Shown: one piece after another, positions 1-11,360 of the stretch
Numbering within the stretch: position 1 is the stretch's first letter
How the letters are laid out: every line of letters starts with the position of its first letter
NCBI GenBank assembly: GCA_933207985.1
Contig: OW240921.1
Location: forward strand, 20,097,044-20,161,043
Length of the DNA: 64,000 nt
Origin: Pelobates cultripes
Lineage: Eukaryota > Chordata > Amphibia > Anura > Pelobatidae
Direction: 5' to 3'
Position numbers and translations under genes: made by a program
The notes under the pieces: model-generated
Database searches by the model: none
What the model was told of the DNA's origin: nothing
Seen by the model: only the letters and a program-made list of their open reading frames with translations

Positions 1-236
1 GGGTATGTCCAGTCTTTTTTAGTAGCCACTTAGGCATAAACACTGGCCAAAATTGGCGTTTTTTGCATTTTTCACACACAAACAAATACTAACGCTTACT
101 TTGGCCAGTGTTTGTGACCAAATGGCTACTAAAAAAGACTGGACATACCCCATTTGCAATACCTTGGGTTGTCTACTATTGCAAATGGTATGCCATCATA
201 GGGGTAATTTTCATTCTTCGGCTAAAAGAACGAATG
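1..236. repeat. Unclassified dispersed foldback repeat
   Basis: Positions 1-28 and 123-150 are perfect inverted copies (28/28), and a second inner pair (38-51 with 100-113) lies between them, so 1-150 can fold into a long interrupted hairpin. The following 150-236 (around 'ataccttgggttgtctac') resembles 41505-41580 and 42829-42893, so this is one copy of a family present at least three times in the window. The superfamily is not recognised. The window may cut the element at its left end. Confidence 0.6.
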
Positions 237-239
237 TAC

Positions 240-261
240 ATATTTTTTTTATATTATATAT

Positions 262-305
<44 letters not shown>

Positions 306-428
306 CAATAATTATATATATATTTAATCAGTATCAGTCTACGTGTAATTTGATATTAATAGATATATATAATTATATATCTATTAATAGTAAAATACAC
401 CTATACAGTGTATGGGTGTGTATGTATA

Positions 429-460
<32 letters not shown>

Positions 461-520
461 CTTAGATCATATATATATATATATATATAATATATATATA
501 TGTGATCTAAGTATATAATT
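240..520. repeat. (TA)n microsatellite tracts
   Basis: Long TA runs at about 262-304, 437-461 and 470-500 are joined by AT-rich sequence. A near-palindrome is centred near 485 (a 'cttagatca' arm at about 461-469 and its complement near 502-511). Open frames across this stretch encode only Ile/Tyr runs and are not genes. Confidence 0.9.
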
Positions 521-554
521 ATTTTTTTTACACTGATTTTGACTTTATTTTATT

Positions 555-740
555 TGAATTCAGCCAGCAGGGGGACTAACTGTCATTACAGGCGGGCCCC
601 CTGCTGGCAATGGTGCAGCCAGCTAACCCGGCCATGTGATTGTGAGGTCCTCGCAAGGACCTCACTCTCACATAGTCAGTCGAGGAGGCAGGAGCCGCCA
701 CGGGGGACTCCCTGGAATCCCAGGTGAGTCCCCCGACCAG
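555..740. repeat. GC-rich repeat block related to 1190-1500
   Basis: A GC-rich island inside AT-rich DNA. The start (an 'agcaggggga' motif) and the closing 'gtaagta' are shared with 1190-1400, and the 'ccaggtaagt' portion recurs near 16360. No coding signal is seen. Confidence 0.5.
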
Positions 741-769
741 GTAAGTAAGAAAAACCGTGAGGGTAAATT

Positions 770-788
770 TCATTCTAAGTGTATTTTG

Positions 789-832
<44 letters not shown>

Positions 833-1110
833 CTATCAAAATACAGTTAGAATAAAATTGCATATAGATATATATATATTTTTTAAAATTTTTATTATTT
901 TTACGTTTTTATTTAATTTAAATTACTTATTATTTGTATTTTATAATAATATTTATATACAGTATATATAGTTATTATATATATTATATATATATACGTG
1001 TGTAATTTAATTATAAGTGTATTTTTATATTAATATATGTACATATTAATATAAAAATACACTTAGTATGACATTATATATATATATGATATATATATAT
1101 ATATAATATA
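770..1110. repeat. AT-rich inverted repeats
   Basis: 773-793 is complementary to 831-852 around a TA microsatellite. 1014-1036 is a perfect 23-bp inverted copy of 1043-1065 with a 6-bp spacer. Both hairpins use a 'taagtgtattttnata'-like arm, so they are probably pieces of one AT-rich MITE family. TA runs continue at about 1075-1105. Confidence 0.65.
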
Positions 1111-1184
1111 TGTCTTTATATCATATATATTTATACACATATATAATTTATATTTTTATTAACATTAACTTTATTGTTTTTTTT

Positions 1185-1500
1185 TATTTTACACTAGCAG
1201 GGAGACTGCCTGTCAGCACAGGGAGTCCCCCTGCAGGCAGACACATGGACACCTATTGTGACCATGTGATCGCTCTGTTGAGCGATCACAGGGCCCCATG
1301 GGTCCTAATCCGCCATGGAGAGACTGTCTGGGCTGCAGGCAGTCTCCCCACAACAGAAGCACCGCCGATCGCCGCCGGGGGAACAACGCCGATCGGGTAA
1401 GTACATTGGAACATTAGGACGGTTCAGGACTGGCACCGGTCGGCAATGCATAAATGCCGATGACGGTCCTGAACCGTCCTCGGTCCTGAAGGGGTTAACA
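1185..1500. repeat. Dispersed GC-rich repeat ending in GGGGTTAA
   Basis: Contains a short hairpin (gtgatcgctc / gagcgatcac near 1266-1290) and a pair of complementary 'acggttcaggac' / 'gtcctgaaccgt' segments (about 1419-1478), and finishes with 'ggggttaa'. A second diverged copy ends at 16498. Short open frames on both strands here are shadows of the repeat. Confidence 0.55.
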
Positions 1501-1564
1501 AACATATAACAAAGCAAGAGTGGGGTATGGAATGGAGGTAAAGAGGAAAACAGTAGATGGATAA

Positions 1565-2225
1565 AATAAGTAAGACAGTGTGTATATATATATATATATA
1601 TACTTACACATACAATCTGCTATGCATGAACAGTCAGTTGCAAAATATGATGGACATTTTATGAGACTGAGATGTGCTTCATCTGTAAGTTATGGAATTC
1701 CTTTAAAACCATTTCCAAGAAAACAAAATAATATTTTACTCATAAAGAATATTTATTCAAAGTGAAGTTATGTCAAATACAAAATGGAAAATAATAAATA
1801 TAATACATATTTCAATGATATAATATACAAAAAAAATTAAATAAGTAAAGAAAACAAAACAAAACAGTTAACAACCATACAGATGTAATACCCGTTTCCA
1901 GACTGTACATATAAAACAAAATAACTGGAACGTCAAAAACATATAACCACAAAATAATTCTGGCTTATATGGAATGTCTAGGATACAAGATGCATACATT
2001 TTAATGCATTTGAACAATGCGTGTTTTCTTTGGGTGTCAGGGCAAATGCTGGTGAACTGCTATGAACTCGGGTCGAGGCTGGCAGGGGAGATCAGAGGAG
2101 TGTGGCGTGTTTCTTTAAAAATAAAATTAAGATCGCATTAATAAAGCATTACAAACCTTAGTACCTTAATCTGAAACTGACAACGAGGTAATGGGTAATA
2201 TTCCATAGATAAGCCACCAAGATAC
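1565..2225. other. No gene seen; AT-rich unique or decayed sequence
   Basis: A short TA run at about 1580-1602 is followed by A-rich sequence. Nothing recognisable as an exon, RNA gene or complete repeat. Confidence 0.5.
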
Positions 2226-2229
2226 TAAA

Positions 2230-2786
2230 AGTACCTTAACCCCTTAAAGGATCACTATAGTGCCAGGAAAACATACTCGTGCCCCCACCCTCAGGGTCCC
2301 CTTCAAGCCGGGCTCTGGGGAGAGGAAAGGGTTAAATCTTACCTTTTTTCCAGCACTGGGCGGGGAGCTCTCCACCTCCTCTCCGCCTCCGATCCTCCTC
2401 TTCGGCTGAATGCGCATGCGCGGCAGGAGCTGCGCGCGCATTCAGCCAGTCTCATAGGAAAGCATTTATAATGCTTTCCAATGGACGCTAGCGTCTTCTC
2501 ACTGTGATTTTCACAGTGAGAAGCACGCAAACGCCTCTAGCGGCTTTCAATGAGACAGCTACTAGAGGCTTTAGAGAATTGATTAACCCATTTATAAACA
2601 CAGCAGTTTCTCTGAAACTGCTATGTTTATGAAAAAAAGGGTTAATCCTAGAGGGATCTGGCACCCAGACCACTTCATTAAGCTGAAGTGGTCTGGGTGC
2701 CTAGAGTGGTCCTTTAAGGACACACGACATGTGTGACATGTCATGATTCCCTTTTATTCCAGAAGTTTGGTCCTTAAGGGGTTAAA
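2230..2786. mobile_element. Nested TTAA-flanked MITEs
   Basis: The inner element runs 2244-2717, with inverted ends TTAAAGGATCACTATAG and CTAGAGTGGTCCTTTAA (15 of 17 paired) and TTAA at both borders, as for piggyBac or Kolobok-type elements. Internal hairpins include one near 2605-2630 and a strong one at about 2669-2700. It sits inside a second repeat whose borders are 'ttaaccccttaa' (2237) and 'ccttaaggggttaa' (near 2773-2786). No transposase frame, so non-autonomous. A related partial copy is at 61790-62080. Confidence 0.65.
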
Positions 2787-3092
2787 GGAGTTGCAGTAAT
2801 GTATGTCAGTAACTAGTAATCTTTGTCATACAACAACTATTCCTCTCTTCCCTGAACAGCAATAAATAAGCAACTTTGTTTAAAAAAGAGATCTGAAGAC
2901 TGTCAGAAATGTATTTATTTACATTTTTTTATAATCTCTCAAAACCACGTGGGAACAGTCAAGAGTTGACAATGTTTGCCTTTATGCCACAAGATATATT
3001 ATGCACAAGGCCAACACAGCTTTTCACCCAGAAACCAGAGTACCTGGAAAATAGACACCATTTTTGCAGAGGGTCATAAATATTTATGACCC

Positions 3093-4297
3093 CAGTGGCG
3101 GATCCAGGGGGGGGGGGCAACAAGGCAATTGCCCTCCCCGAGATTCTCCCCTGCCGGCCAGTGCAGGGCTGGCATTGTCTAAGTGCCAGCCCTGCAATGT
3201 GCCTGCAGACCGGGGAGGGAGATCAGAGATCAGAAATCAGAGATCTCCCTCCCCGGTCCGCAGGCACTGTGCTGACAGCCGGCAGAGGGGGGAGGGAGAG
3301 AGGACCCGGGAGCTCAGCCTGCAGCTCCTCCGGGTCCTCCTCTTGCGAGCACGGAGCGTTGCTGTGGTTACCACAGCAACTCTCCAAATCTCACAAGAGT
3401 GAACTCTAGTCCTGGAGCTATGGGCTAGAGTTCACTCCTACCACTGGGACCACCAGGGACTAAGAAATGTCCCCCCTCCTCCCAGTAAAGGTAAGAAGGG
3501 AGGGGGGACATAAAGTATATTTATTTTATTAAATACATTTTTTTATATTATTATTAAAAAGCCTCCATACCCTCCTTCCTCCCCCATACAAACACTGCCC
3601 CCATACACACACTACACACACTGCCCCCATACACACACTACACACACTGCCCCACAAACACTGCCCCCCATACACACATTACACACACTGCCCTGCATCC
3701 CATACACACACTGCCCCCATACACATACTGCACACCCATACACACACTGCTCAACAAACACTGCCCCCCATACACACATTGCCACACATACACACATTGC
3801 CCACACACACATACAGTGCCCTCCCATACACACTCTTCCAAACACACATACAGTTCCCCCCATACACACACTGCCCCAAACACACATACACTGCAACTCT
3901 CACACACACTGCACCGCTCACACACACACACACTGCAACTCTCTCACACACACACTGCCCGACACATAAACTGCCCCTTAACACACACACTGGAACCCTG
4001 ACATACACTGCCGCCCTCACGCACTCGCGCACACACTTCACCGCTCACACACACTGCACCTTTCACACACACTTCACCCCTAACACATACCACTGCTCCT
4101 ATGCGCTAAATCCCAGCAGACCCCAGGTAAGTTGTCAAACTGTTCTTAAACGGTTTGATTACTTACTCTGGGATGGGATCCTGGCACTACTAGCACCATA
4201 ACTACTACACTGAGCTGTAGTGGTTATTGTGCCTGGGTTATTTCTTTAAATAATCTACAAGTGCCCCTCCCGAGATCAGGCTCTGGATCTGCCACTG
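3093..4297. mobile_element. Non-autonomous DNA element with 15-bp inverted ends
   Basis: Left end CAGTGGCGGATCCAG and right end CTGGATCTGCCACTG are inverted with one mismatch. Inside are a G-run, a GC-rich hairpin region (3180-3270) and the CA-rich minisatellite. No clear target-site duplication was found, so the limits are provisional. Superfamily not determined. Confidence 0.55.
3590..4095. repeat. CA-rich minisatellite (cacacactgccccc-like units)
   Basis: Irregular units of roughly 14-28 bp built on 'cacacactgcccc'. The minus-strand open frames here translate to Cys/Val repeats and are products of the repeat, not cysteine-rich genes. Confidence 0.85.
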
Positions 4298-4299
4298 CA

Positions 4300-4830
4300 C
4301 AGTATTCCCCCCTCCTACACACCATGACCCCGCTCCCTCACAGTATCACCCACCTCCCTCACAGTATATCACCTCCCTCTCAGTATTACCCCCTCCCACA
4401 CACTATCGCCCCTATATCCCACACACTATCACCCCCTCCCTCACTAGATCATCCCCTTCCACACACACACAAACTGTCACCACCTCACACACACAGTATC
4501 ATCCCCTTCACACACAGTCACTCTCACTTATACACACTGTCACCCCTACAATGTAGTGTCACCATACTCATACACTGTCACATTCCCACACATTGTCACC
4601 CGTCCTCACACTGTCACCCCCTCCACACTTTCAGCCCTTTCATGCATCCACACTCTCACTAACCACTCCTAGTCCTGTTAATCTCACCCCCTCCAAACTC
4701 ACCTGCCCTCTCTTTGCCACACTCATTAACCCCCTTAATCCTGTCACACTCCTTCCTCCAACCATTCCATATTCACCCTTCACTCCAAAACTGTAATACT
4801 CACCCCACCCCAACTGTGCCACACTTACCC
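4300..4830. repeat. C-rich simple sequence (cacagtatcacccc-like units)
   Basis: Degenerate short units rich in C, A and T continue past the right inverted end of the preceding element. Ser/Pro/His-rich frames here are not considered genes. Confidence 0.7.
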
Positions 4831-5264
4831 TGTCACTGAAATCTTAAATTTTCATTTTTGTTTTCGAGAACCCCTTCACACCAGTACTTATTTATACCCG
4901 ACTGCCGGGCTATGCGACCATACCCCACAATTGTGTATAAACGATTGGCATAATTGCAAATTAAATTTATTTATTGCAAATTAATTTTGTTTGCAAAATG
5001 TGCTACAACTATAGCCAGAGAGCTCACAATGCAGGGGCACAGGAACCTCTGACATTGCAAGCTTCTGAACAATGAATGCAGAGACTGACTCTCTGTATCC
5101 AGCGCTGCAAACACGCCTTTCGATATAGCGAATACTCCTTACACTTATACAAAATACAACCCTATTATTTTATACTTTGGGTGTAAGTGGGGCCTCATGC
5201 TTGAAGTTCGCCTAATGCCTCATAAAGTCTAGAGCCGCCTCTGACCATAAGTACCACAAAACAT
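4831..5264. other. No gene seen
   Basis: Mixed-composition sequence. 5216-5246 resembles the tail of repeat elements of the 'ggcggatcc' type, but no borders can be fixed. Confidence 0.4.
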
Positions 5265-5693
5265 ATCCCCATAAATGTTACATCCCCTGATAGCTCTGAT
5301 GGCTGAACAACATATCCAAAAATCACCCAGATCAGATCAGGGGTTCAGAAAATTTATGGAAGTCATATCTTTACCCAGGCGAAACCAGGTGCCGCTGGAG
5401 GACCAACAGGGAACCGCAAGGTTTTCATGCCGAAAATAGTTCCAGGGCGTTCGCGGCTAAGTCCCCCTGAAGTCTATTTGCGTTTTTTGTCCATGCGAAC
5501 AAGATAGCCACCACCACATGTTCGAATGTCGGCCACTTCGACTGTTCGGGACTTCGAAGAACAATTGTTTTAAGTCCCAATATCCACAAATAGGGTCCCT
5601 CAGCCAAAACAAATTAAAGGGACCACAGTCACAGGGCAAAAGGTTGGCAAGTAGTACTCTCCAAAAACCAGTGGCATGGTCACTTTCGTCACA
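5265..5693 (-). mobile_element. Truncated LTR relic (TGTGA-type LTR family)
   Basis: 5270-5340 matches, in the same orientation, 26211-26295 inside a complete reverse-strand LTR (shared 'cccctgatag' and 'caaaaatcaccca' segments). On the minus strand the relic would begin TGTGACGAAAG at 5693, which agrees with the TGTGAC start of the LTR at 26497. The other end is decayed. This is one of four members of related LTR families in the window (also 25949-26497, 27195-30060 and 32340-33145). Confidence 0.55.
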
Positions 5694-5759
5694 AACACCG
5701 AAGTAACTGTAATTAAACTTCTTCTCAAGTTGAATTAACTGCAATCTCTATACAGTTGA

Positions 5760-6420
5760 GCTTAATCCCTATTGTGAAAGGATATCCGTGTGCAAGGAGG
5801 ACAGGCTTTTTTCATTGAACTATATTGATCTAATCCAGTGAAAGCGTGACTATAGCTCTTGTGCCAATATATCGCTTTGTATCAGCTATACCCATTAGCA
5901 ACATTACTTACATTCAGCAACTTTAATTATGCCCTCTCCCTGTATCTTTGATCTAATTTAACTTGTATCTGATTCCCCTACAGAGGCATACCTGAATAAA
6001 GCCTAACAAGATAGGAGAACTGGATCTCTGCTAATTTTTATAGTCAGAGAATTACCCGAAAAGGCTTCAGATTACAAATCTGACCACAACCACTTTGTGG
6101 TGAAGTGTTTCAACTACAGTATATACTCTATTTTCTTTCCAGATAACACCTATACACAGAGTTTCCTCTCTGGTGGGAGTTATAATTCTATTTCATTGAT
6201 GAATAGGGGTTAAGCCCCGAGACACTACTGCTGTGTCTTTTTGGTGTTCCAGTTTCAGAGTGGGAGATTCTGCAAGAGCAGACCTCCCTACTCTGAACAA
6301 CCCTTGATAGCTTGATAAAGGCCTCTGTGTAGGCCGAAACATTGCACTTTATGTTCCAATAAGACTGCCTTCCTGCAGCTATCCTGAGTGCCTGGACCTA
6401 ATTTATTTTATCTACTAAAC
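5760..6420 (+). repeat. Probable PLE-derived 3' region with degenerate hammerhead-like motif
   Basis: Around 6310-6340 there is a 5-bp hairpin (GGCCT/AGGCC, 6-nt loop) followed directly by GAAAC, as in stem II plus box 2 of a hammerhead ribozyme. The first box reads CTTGATAAA rather than CTGANGA, so it should be inactive. This architecture is common in anuran PLE pseudo-LTR relics, which is the basis of the call. The rest of the stretch shows no exon. Confidence 0.35.
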
Positions 6421-6982
6421 TGGATTTTGCCAACCCTGGCCCTGATAAGCAGATGGAGTCAGAAGTGTGAGTGCAAGTATCAGAGTACAATATGTGAACT
6501 AACAGTTTGTATGACCAATACTACTTGAGATCCTCTTCACATTTGGTGAGTTCATATTTGGGGCCTTTGGTTTTCTTTTGAGGGAATAAAAACATGTTGC
6601 GGGATATAGAGAGAGACTAGCAGAACTTACCTTCCACCCTCCCCCATTACATAACTATTCATTTGGATGAAGGTTTATATTTAGTTTGATTGTCTATTAT
6701 GATACTAGGTCAGTTTTTGCATCTCATGCAAAGTTATCATCAACGTTTGCTATGTGGCAAAATGCAAACATGTGTTTCGACCATCATCGCCTTGAATTAT
6801 TAATACCACTGTTTGCACAATGTGATTTTAAGATAGCAGTCTAATAGAAGATGGGAGGTTTCCATTTTGATAATTAAAACAATGTCATCATCAGAACAAG
6901 AGTAGACCAGTTTAGATCACCATCACAGTGTTGTTCATTTGGGATATTTCCTCCTTTCTATCTCAGGCATGTAATTAAATCC

Positions 6983-6990
6983 TATAAATA
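6983..6990 (+). promoter_or_regulatory. TATA box of the first three-finger gene
   Basis: TATAAATA lies 58 bp upstream of the start codon at 7041. Transcription would be expected to begin near 7010-7020, giving a short 5' leader of roughly 20-30 nt. Confidence 0.6.
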
Positions 6991-7040
6991 CAAGCAACAA
7001 GCTCATAGAAGAAGATACCAGAACTCACTGATCCAGCATC

Positions 7041-9785
7041 ATGATGAGCTTCATGCTAAGTGCCTTTTGCATGCTTGCTATTTTCTTCAACACAGGTGAG
7101 TTAGGAAGCATAGTTACTTCTCAATGTCTGGGCGACCATGTCGACCTCAGTTAGAAGACACGTTTTTTTAATGCTATTTAGTTATGTGTGTAGACCAATA
7201 AGAACAGCACATGGTTATATTAGATGGCTAGGTATATTTAACCATGCTCCCGATTGTTTGGAAAGTCTACAGATGAAGACAAGTTAAACATATGAATGTG
7301 TCTCCTTGTGTATTTTAATGTATGTTGGTTACCATTTCTGATCTGAAAACTCTGTAATATATTAGTTGAAGGCCATGAAACCATGTGTAGTGATTAATAT
7401 CAACATTCATTTCATATGTAGGACTGTATTAGATTAAAAAAATAGATACATTTTAGGAAGAATAAGGGAAGAATAAGGGAGAGGAGGTCACTCAATATTT
7501 CTAAGACTGAAATAAAGCATTATGGTTACTAAGGAATCGGGTGGTTTAATATAGGATATATGCAATATTATTCTTATTATTCTTATTATTATTATTATTC
7601 TTGAGAAGCTGACTGAAGTGGTTATGGTGTTCAGAGTAATTTTTTTTTCATAATAAAAAATATCCATACCACTTGTCCCAAACATTTTTGGGTGCTAATT
7701 TATGGATTCCCTATCGCTTTCCATGCTTACAATTTGCATTCCATTTATATATATTTTTTATTTGTGTGTATTTTTTATTATCCCCTAGTTTTAAAAATGA
7801 AAATATTCAATATACTCATAGGTCTCTATATGCTCATAAGATAAATGTTTTCTGAGCCAGATGCCAAAATTACACATCAGAACAGCTTATTGCATTGTTC
7901 TGGGCCATGCCAGGTGTGTCCAAACACACTCTAAGAAAAAAATATTTTGTTTTTTTAAAATCAATTTTTCCCGTTTATATCTCTATCTGCACTTTGAGTC
8001 AATTTGAGCTAGCCAGTTATCAGATGAAAATAAAGACGAAGCAATATCATGTGTTATCACTACAGAAAAAAAAGCCATTTTATTGCATATTTATAATTTT
8101 GCAATATTTATTAACTTTTGCAACATTTGTTAAAAAAAAATAAAAAAAAAGTTAAGTACCATTACATTTCAGTTTGTTTGTCATATTAAAACAATGCCTC
8201 ATATAATTGTGTTTCCAAAAAATATTCTCTCTTTAAAATAAATTCTAGGGCACATATGTTAGCGATGTACGGCACATGAGAAGTTTGGAATAATATATCG
8301 AGGAACCTGGGCTGGGGGCATCAGGTGGGGGCTTAAAATACAATTAATAGTTGGTGGACAGGTCACAGTCCACCCCCTGTTAACACCTATTGCCACACAT
8401 GGGGGCTCTATAATAAACCGTGGGTGGAACTCTGATGCAAATCTTCTGCGTGTTCTGATTGGTTTGTTTAGTCAGGCTGAGGATAGATTTTGTTTTGTGG
8501 TACATTTAAAAAAAAAAAAAAAAGTATTGCCTTTCATCAGTTTTGTTCTTTGTTTATTTTTAATAGTAGCGTTGGAGGGAGATGAATAGATAGATAGTAG
8601 GCTAATCCTGAAACACTCTTGGTATTTAGTTACGCATATATGCATCCCAGTAGGGGGCGCTCTAGCTAGCCCTAAAGCACAGATTAAGCATTGATAAAAG
8701 GGTCTAATTTCAAAAATAAAAATAAAACAGAGTTATCATATATTTCTACATTATATTCAATCTATCCATTATTCATGTTTATTTTCTTTTATTAAGAAAC
8801 TTGTTTCATTCTAGGGAATTGTTTTCAGTGTCAGAAATGTGAAAACACGAATGGTGACACATGCTCTGGAGAGCTTGAGACATGTGATACATCTGTCGAC
8901 TCCTGCTTGACTACATTAGTTGTTACAATTCATGGTAAGTAATTAATCCAGCTGTGTAATTATCATGGTATTACTACAAGAAGGTGTACAGAAATGTTTT
9001 GTCAACCACTACTTACGCTAAAATTGTAAACTATGGTGATACTAAAAGCTATTTATTACAGGTACCAACACCACTTCACACATCACAAAGTCTTGTGTGT
9101 CCAACACCGATTTGTGTTATGCTAATTATAACATGACATTTGGATCTATGCAACTGTACAGTATAGCTCAGTGCTGCAAAAGCGATGGGTGCAACAAAGA
9201 CAACATAAAACGTGAGTATTGAGACCTCTCTCATAGGATTGGTAATAAGTAAGACCCAATGACTGTGTCATCTTAAGAGTCACCCATGAGCATGTTAAAC
9301 ATGGATGGTTTTAGAGATTTTTTTTTTAAATGAGACAAGATCTTCACAGTCAATATAATTGTTACCTCATCATTATCTCTGTTCCTTCCTCAGTGCCTCC
9401 CTTTAACCATACCGAAAATGGCGTAAGCTGTCTTTCCTGTTTAAATGTAGGCGGGGAAAAGTGTGTCACTAAAGAAACCATTAATTGTACTGGCGCCCAA
9501 ACTAAATGTTTCTCCTACACCGGTGGAATCTATATTAAAGGTAGGTGTCCAGTCTTTATCAATCTTCAATCAAATGTATTTTAGCCATCTGAGTGCCACC
9601 ATTTGTTAAAGAGTGGATAGTATGATTGATTGATGTATTCTGACATATACATTGTTTTAATATTTACAGGCAAGTTTGTTGACACTGATCTAAAAGGATG
9701 CACCACTGAAGATGTTTGCACCCACCATGCCCCGACCTACCCAGCCACTCTGTTAAAAGACGGATATATATTAACCTGTCCTTAA
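7041..9785 (+). CDS. Secreted two-domain three-finger (Ly6/uPAR) protein, PLI-gamma / sodefrin-precursor-like
   Basis: Five exons join without a frame break: 7041-7095, 8815-8934, 9062-9211, 9394-9540 and 9670-9785, all bounded by AG/GT and all in phase 1, giving 195 aa. Exon 1 is a signal peptide (hydrophobic, starts MMSF). Exons 2-3 form domain 1, with NCFQC at its start and QCCKSDGCN at its end. Exons 4-5 form domain 2, which has 8 cysteines and ends ILTCP without the usual CC...CN tail. The family includes phospholipase A2 inhibitors of blood plasma and amphibian courtship-pheromone precursors, so the molecular role cannot be fixed from sequence. N-glycosylation sequons are present (NTT, NMT, NHT, NCT). 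Domain 1 has 11 cysteines rather than 10, leaving one potentially unpaired. The start was chosen because the TATA box and signal peptide agree. Intron 1 (7096-8814) shows no other gene. Confidence 0.9.
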
Positions 9786-9879
9786 GATTGACGTAGCAGC
9801 AATCTACAGTAAATGCACATAGATTGACAGATGATGAGTTGCATTAATTGTAGTGTATTGGATATATCAAACGAATATA

Positions 9880-9905
9880 AATAAATTCACTTTTCATCAA
9901 ATAAA
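9880..9905 (+). promoter_or_regulatory. Polyadenylation signals of the first three-finger gene
   Basis: AATAAA occurs at 9880-9885 and again at 9900-9905, about 100-120 bp after the stop codon, consistent with a short 3' UTR. Confidence 0.65.
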
Positions 9906-10439
9906 CTCTATGTATAATTATATGTATTCTATAATAGCATGGCAGTAATGTGTATAATTATTCTCAAGAGTTTGTCTGCAGTTGAAATTATTGAATTAAA
10001 TATAAAGTGTGACAATAAAAGCAAAAGTGTCAACTGGAATTGTATTTTAAATTTGATTATTATTAAACTAAAGTAGTGTAAACAGGAAATAATATTCTCA
10101 GAAATGCCAAAAAATATTAGATTGTACTTGAGAGTCATTCCATTGTTAAATTAACAAGATTCTTGCCACGGTGGTGGACTTTTTCCAATTATGGATAATG
10201 TGTCACAATAGGTGCATGTAGGTCCACACACATAGATAATCCCAAATAATGATGAAAAAGTATGCATATCAAAAAGTCATGGTAGCATGCTGTCACTGCA
10301 ACCCTCATAGATGCTAAAGTTGGAACAGGCATTTCACACCAAAACCGCAAAGAAAGAGAATTCAGCGCTAATTACCACACAATTAGTAAAGGTAGGCAGC
10401 AACCCAAAGGAAGGAGAACCCCTCAAGTCCTTCAATGAG
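9906..10439. other. No gene seen
   Basis: AT-rich intergenic sequence. From about 10150 it takes on the character of dispersed frog repeats, but no borders are identifiable. Confidence 0.45.
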
Positions 10440-11300
10440 TACAGGTAGAGAAAAAGATATCTAAGGGCTGCGCCAAAAGTCCGGTAACGTATATCTAGAA
10501 TACTAGTAGATCGTCAGGGATACTGGATAAGGTTTCCTGGTGGAAGTAGGTGCGTCTGGTGTTGACTGTTCAGTATATGAAAATACAAAAGAGATAGAGG
10601 CAACCAATGGTGCAGTATGTAAAATCCAAGGTGCGGTAGGTAACAAAAGTAGAGAACTCACATTCAGGGGAGCTATGGCCAGCTCTGGTGTGAATCACGT
10701 ACAGCGGTATAATCCCCGCTTATGGGATATGCAGGGGAGGGCTCTCCGTCAGCACCATCTGGTAATCCAAAGCTCAGGAGAAGAGATAGAAGCAACAATA
10801 GTGCTCTCAATTGTGATATAATTGAATGTGCAATAGATAGAAAAAGGAACTCACATTTGAGGGAGCTATGGCCAGCTCCGGTGTGGATAGCGTACCGCGG
10901 TATAATCCCCGCTTATGGGATATGTGGTGGTAGTACGTCCGTCAGCACCGTCTGGTGGTCCAAAGCTCCAAGAGAGAGGGATAAAAAGCAGCAATAGTGC
11001 TCTCAATTGTGATGTGATACAGGAGTAAAATAACAAATAAAATAATACTCACAAAGATAGAGCAGAGGTACTGCTCTATGGATGGGTGTTGGTGGTATGA
11101 TCCCCACCTGGGATTTCTTGGAGTACTGGAACAGTAAAAATTTGCGAGTGGAAGTAGAAGTAGCAGGAACGTTAAAATGCCAGGAATAAATAATAAAAAA
11201 ATAAAAAAGTATAAAGTGCATAGAGAGTGCAATAAAAAGAGGATTGGTACGGTAAGGTAACCAAAAATTTTTTATTGTTCTAAAATACACAATAAAATAT
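10440..11300 (-). repeat. 194-bp tandem repeat, about three units
   Basis: 'aactcac' restarts at 10654, 10848 and (as 'actcac') 11049, giving periods of 194 and about 200 bp. The first two units share long blocks such as 'agctatggccagct' and 'tataatccccgcttatggg'; the third is more diverged. Frames across it are Met/Gly-rich shadows. The array is followed immediately by a reverse-strand hammerhead-like motif, an arrangement seen in PLE pseudo-LTRs and retrozyme-type repeats. Assignment to a superfamily is inference. Confidence 0.6.
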
Positions 11301-11309
11301 AAAAGTAAT

Positions 11310-11360
11310 AAACCATAAATGCGTTTCACCATAAGTGGCTTCTTCAGAATGGGAGAATTT
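11310..11360 (-). ncRNA. Hammerhead-like motif (weak)
   Basis: On the minus strand, CTGAAGA (11347-11341) is followed by a 3-bp stem (GCC/GGU, including a G-U pair) and then GAAAC (11327-11323). Both core boxes are intact, but stem II is short and a convincing stem I or cleavage triplet was not found. Probably a relic. Confidence 0.3.

Noticed and set aside
53..490. 145-codon plus-strand frame
   Set aside because: Most of it translates TA microsatellites into Ile/Tyr runs; no domain.
3612..4041. Cysteine/valine-rich minus-strand frames resembling small secreted proteins
   Set aside because: Direct translation of the CACA minisatellite in three frames.
4261..4822. Pro/Ser/His-rich frames
   Set aside because: Simple-sequence translation with no splice or promoter context.
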